A stretch of DNA of 8,466 nt, from positions 906 through 9,371 of the forward strand of contig DDPL01000029.1 in the NCBI GenBank assembly GCA_002342175.1, given 5' to 3'. The notes under the pieces were generated by a model. That model made no database searches, had not been told where the DNA came from, and worked only from the letters and a program-made list of their open reading frames with translations. Shown here piece by piece: positions 7,401 through 8,466 of the stretch. Both the position numbers and the translations under genes were made by a program. The stretch comes from Legionellales bacterium UBA2469 (GTDB taxonomy: Bacteria > Pseudomonadota > Gammaproteobacteria > Legionellales > Legionellaceae). Each line of letters opens with the position of its first letter. Position 1 is the first letter of the stretch.

Positions 7401-8466
7401 ATGAATTTGCATGAGTATCAAGCAAAAGCTTTATTTCGTAAATATGGTTTACCAACGCCAAAAGGTGATGTTGCATTCAATGCCAATGATGCAAAAACAA
7501 TTGCAGCAAGTCTAGGTGATGCACCTTGGGTTGCCAAAGCACAAGTTCATGCAGGTGGCCGGGGAAAAGCAGGTGGTGTTAAAGTTGTTAAGTCTAATGA
7601 TGAATTGATAGATTTTTGTCATGGTTTGTTAGGAACACATTTAGTGACCTATCAAACAGATGCAAATGGCCAACCTGTGAATGCTATTTTAGTTGAACAA
7701 ACCTGTGATATCGATAGAGAATTGTATTTGGGTGCAGTTATTGATAGAGCTAGCGGAAAAATGGTGATTATGGCTTCAACAGAAGGTGGTGTTGAAATTG
7801 AAACCGTTGCAGAAGAGACCCCTGAAAAAATTCTAAAAGTTGAAGTTGATCCAATGTTGGGTGTAATGCCTTATCAAGCTCGAGAGGTTGGTTTTAAATT
7901 AAACTTAACCGTCGAACAAATCGCTGCATTTACAAAAATCATGATGAACTTGGGAAAAATGTTTAAAGAATGCGATTTAAGTTTATTAGAAATCAATCCA
8001 TTGGTCGTCACAAAACAAGGCGAAATTGTATGTTTAGATGGTAAAATCAACATTGATGATAATGCTTTATACCGACATCCGGATTTAAAAATGATGCGCG
8101 ATGCTTCTCAGGAAGATGAACGAGTTAACCGCGCACATGATTGGGAATTAAACTATATACCGCTTGAGGGAAACATTGGATGTATGGTGAATGGCGCAGG
8201 TCTTGCCATGGCAACCATGGACGTCATTCAGCTTTATGGTGGCAAGCCTGCAAATTTCCTTGATGTGGGTGGTGGTGCGACCAAAGAGCGCGTTGCAGAA
8301 GCATTAAAAATTATTCGTGCCGATGAAAATGTAAAGGGCATTTTGATTAATATTTTTGGTGGAATTGTACGCTGTGACCTAATTGCAGAGGGAATTTTAG
8401 CTGCAGTTGAAGAAATTCAATTAAATATTCCAGTGGTTGTTCGTTTGGAAGGTACTCGTGCGGCTG
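7401..8466 (+). CDS. sucC: Succinyl-CoA synthetase (ADP-forming) beta subunit, 3' end cut by the window (SucC)
   Basis: SucC pairs with SucD to convert succinyl-CoA to succinate while phosphorylating ADP or GDP; the beta subunit holds the nucleotide and succinate sites. The frame stays open for 355 codons to the edge, so about 33 residues are missing relative to the 388 of E. coli. The N-terminal ATP-grasp part begins MNLHEYQAK and has [16 protein letters not shown], with Lys46 and Gly53-Arg54-Gly55 at the E. coli nucleotide-binding positions. Glu99 and Glu107 are also kept, while position 102 is Cys instead of the E. coli Thr. Asn199 in LLEINPLV and Asp213 match the Mg-binding residues. The ligase domain shows [22 protein letters not shown] and FGGIVRCD (about 319-326), which contacts the phosphohistidine of SucD in relatives. 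AGAGGA at 7389-7394 precedes the ATG by six bases. sucD is expected next but is outside the window. Confidence 0.97.
   Translation, partial: MNLHEYQAKALFRKYGLPTPKGDVAFNANDAKTIAASLGDAPWVAKAQVHAGGRGKAGGVKVVKSNDELIDFCHGLLGTHLVTYQTDANGQPVNAILVEQTCDIDRELYLGAVIDRASGKMVIMASTEGGVEIETVAEETPEKILKVEVDPMLGVMPYQAREVGFKLNLTVEQIAAFTKIMMNLGKMFKECDLSLLEINPLVVTKQGEIVCLDGKINIDDNALYRHPDLKMMRDASQEDERVNRAHDWELNYIPLEGNIGCMVNGAGLAMATMDVIQLYGGKPANFLDVGGGATKERVAEALKIIRADENVKGILINIFGGIVRCDLIAEGILAAVEEIQLNIPVVVRLEGTRAA

Overview
The window carries one continuous block of tricarboxylic acid cycle genes, all on the + strand: sdhC, sdhD, sdhA and sdhB (the four subunits of succinate dehydrogenase, complex II), then sucA and sucB (E1 and E2 of the 2-oxoglutarate dehydrogenase complex), then sucC (succinyl-CoA synthetase beta subunit), which runs off the right edge. 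The DNA is AT-rich. The gene order sdhCDAB-sucABC matches the well-known gammaproteobacterial arrangement, and the proteins look gammaproteobacterial: residue numbering in SdhD, SdhA and SucC falls at or within one residue of the E. coli positions. The low GC and the sequence flavour would fit a Legionellales-like or other AT-rich gammaproteobacterium, but this is inference and no genus can be assigned.

Layout: 1-192 is a short, very AT-rich leader with no gene. It holds one imperfect inverted repeat and no convincing sigma-70 promoter. sdhC (193-567) and sdhD (561-905) overlap by 7 bases; sdhA (911-2671) follows after 5 bases; sdhB (2684-3406), sucA (3423-6224), sucB (6242-7387) and sucC (7401 to the edge) follow with gaps of 12, 16, 17 and 13 bases. 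Each gap holds a Shine-Dalgarno-like sequence and no terminator-like hairpin, so one polycistronic transcript is the simplest reading. Four published-style start choices (sdhC, sdhD, sdhA, sdhB) are decided by the placement of the Shine-Dalgarno sequence.

The genes encode three consecutive steps: 2-oxoglutarate to succinyl-CoA (SucA, SucB and an E3 encoded elsewhere), succinyl-CoA to succinate with nucleoside triphosphate formation (SucC with SucD, presumably just beyond the edge), and succinate to fumarate with electrons passed to quinone (SdhABCD). All key catalytic and cofactor residues that I checked are present and no frameshift or pseudogene is seen.

This is an ordinary core-metabolism region. 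I found no mobile element, CRISPR array, RNA gene or evidence of a new system. The most unusual point is a departure from the usual glycine-rich loop in the E1/E3-binding domain of SucB, next to short linkers.
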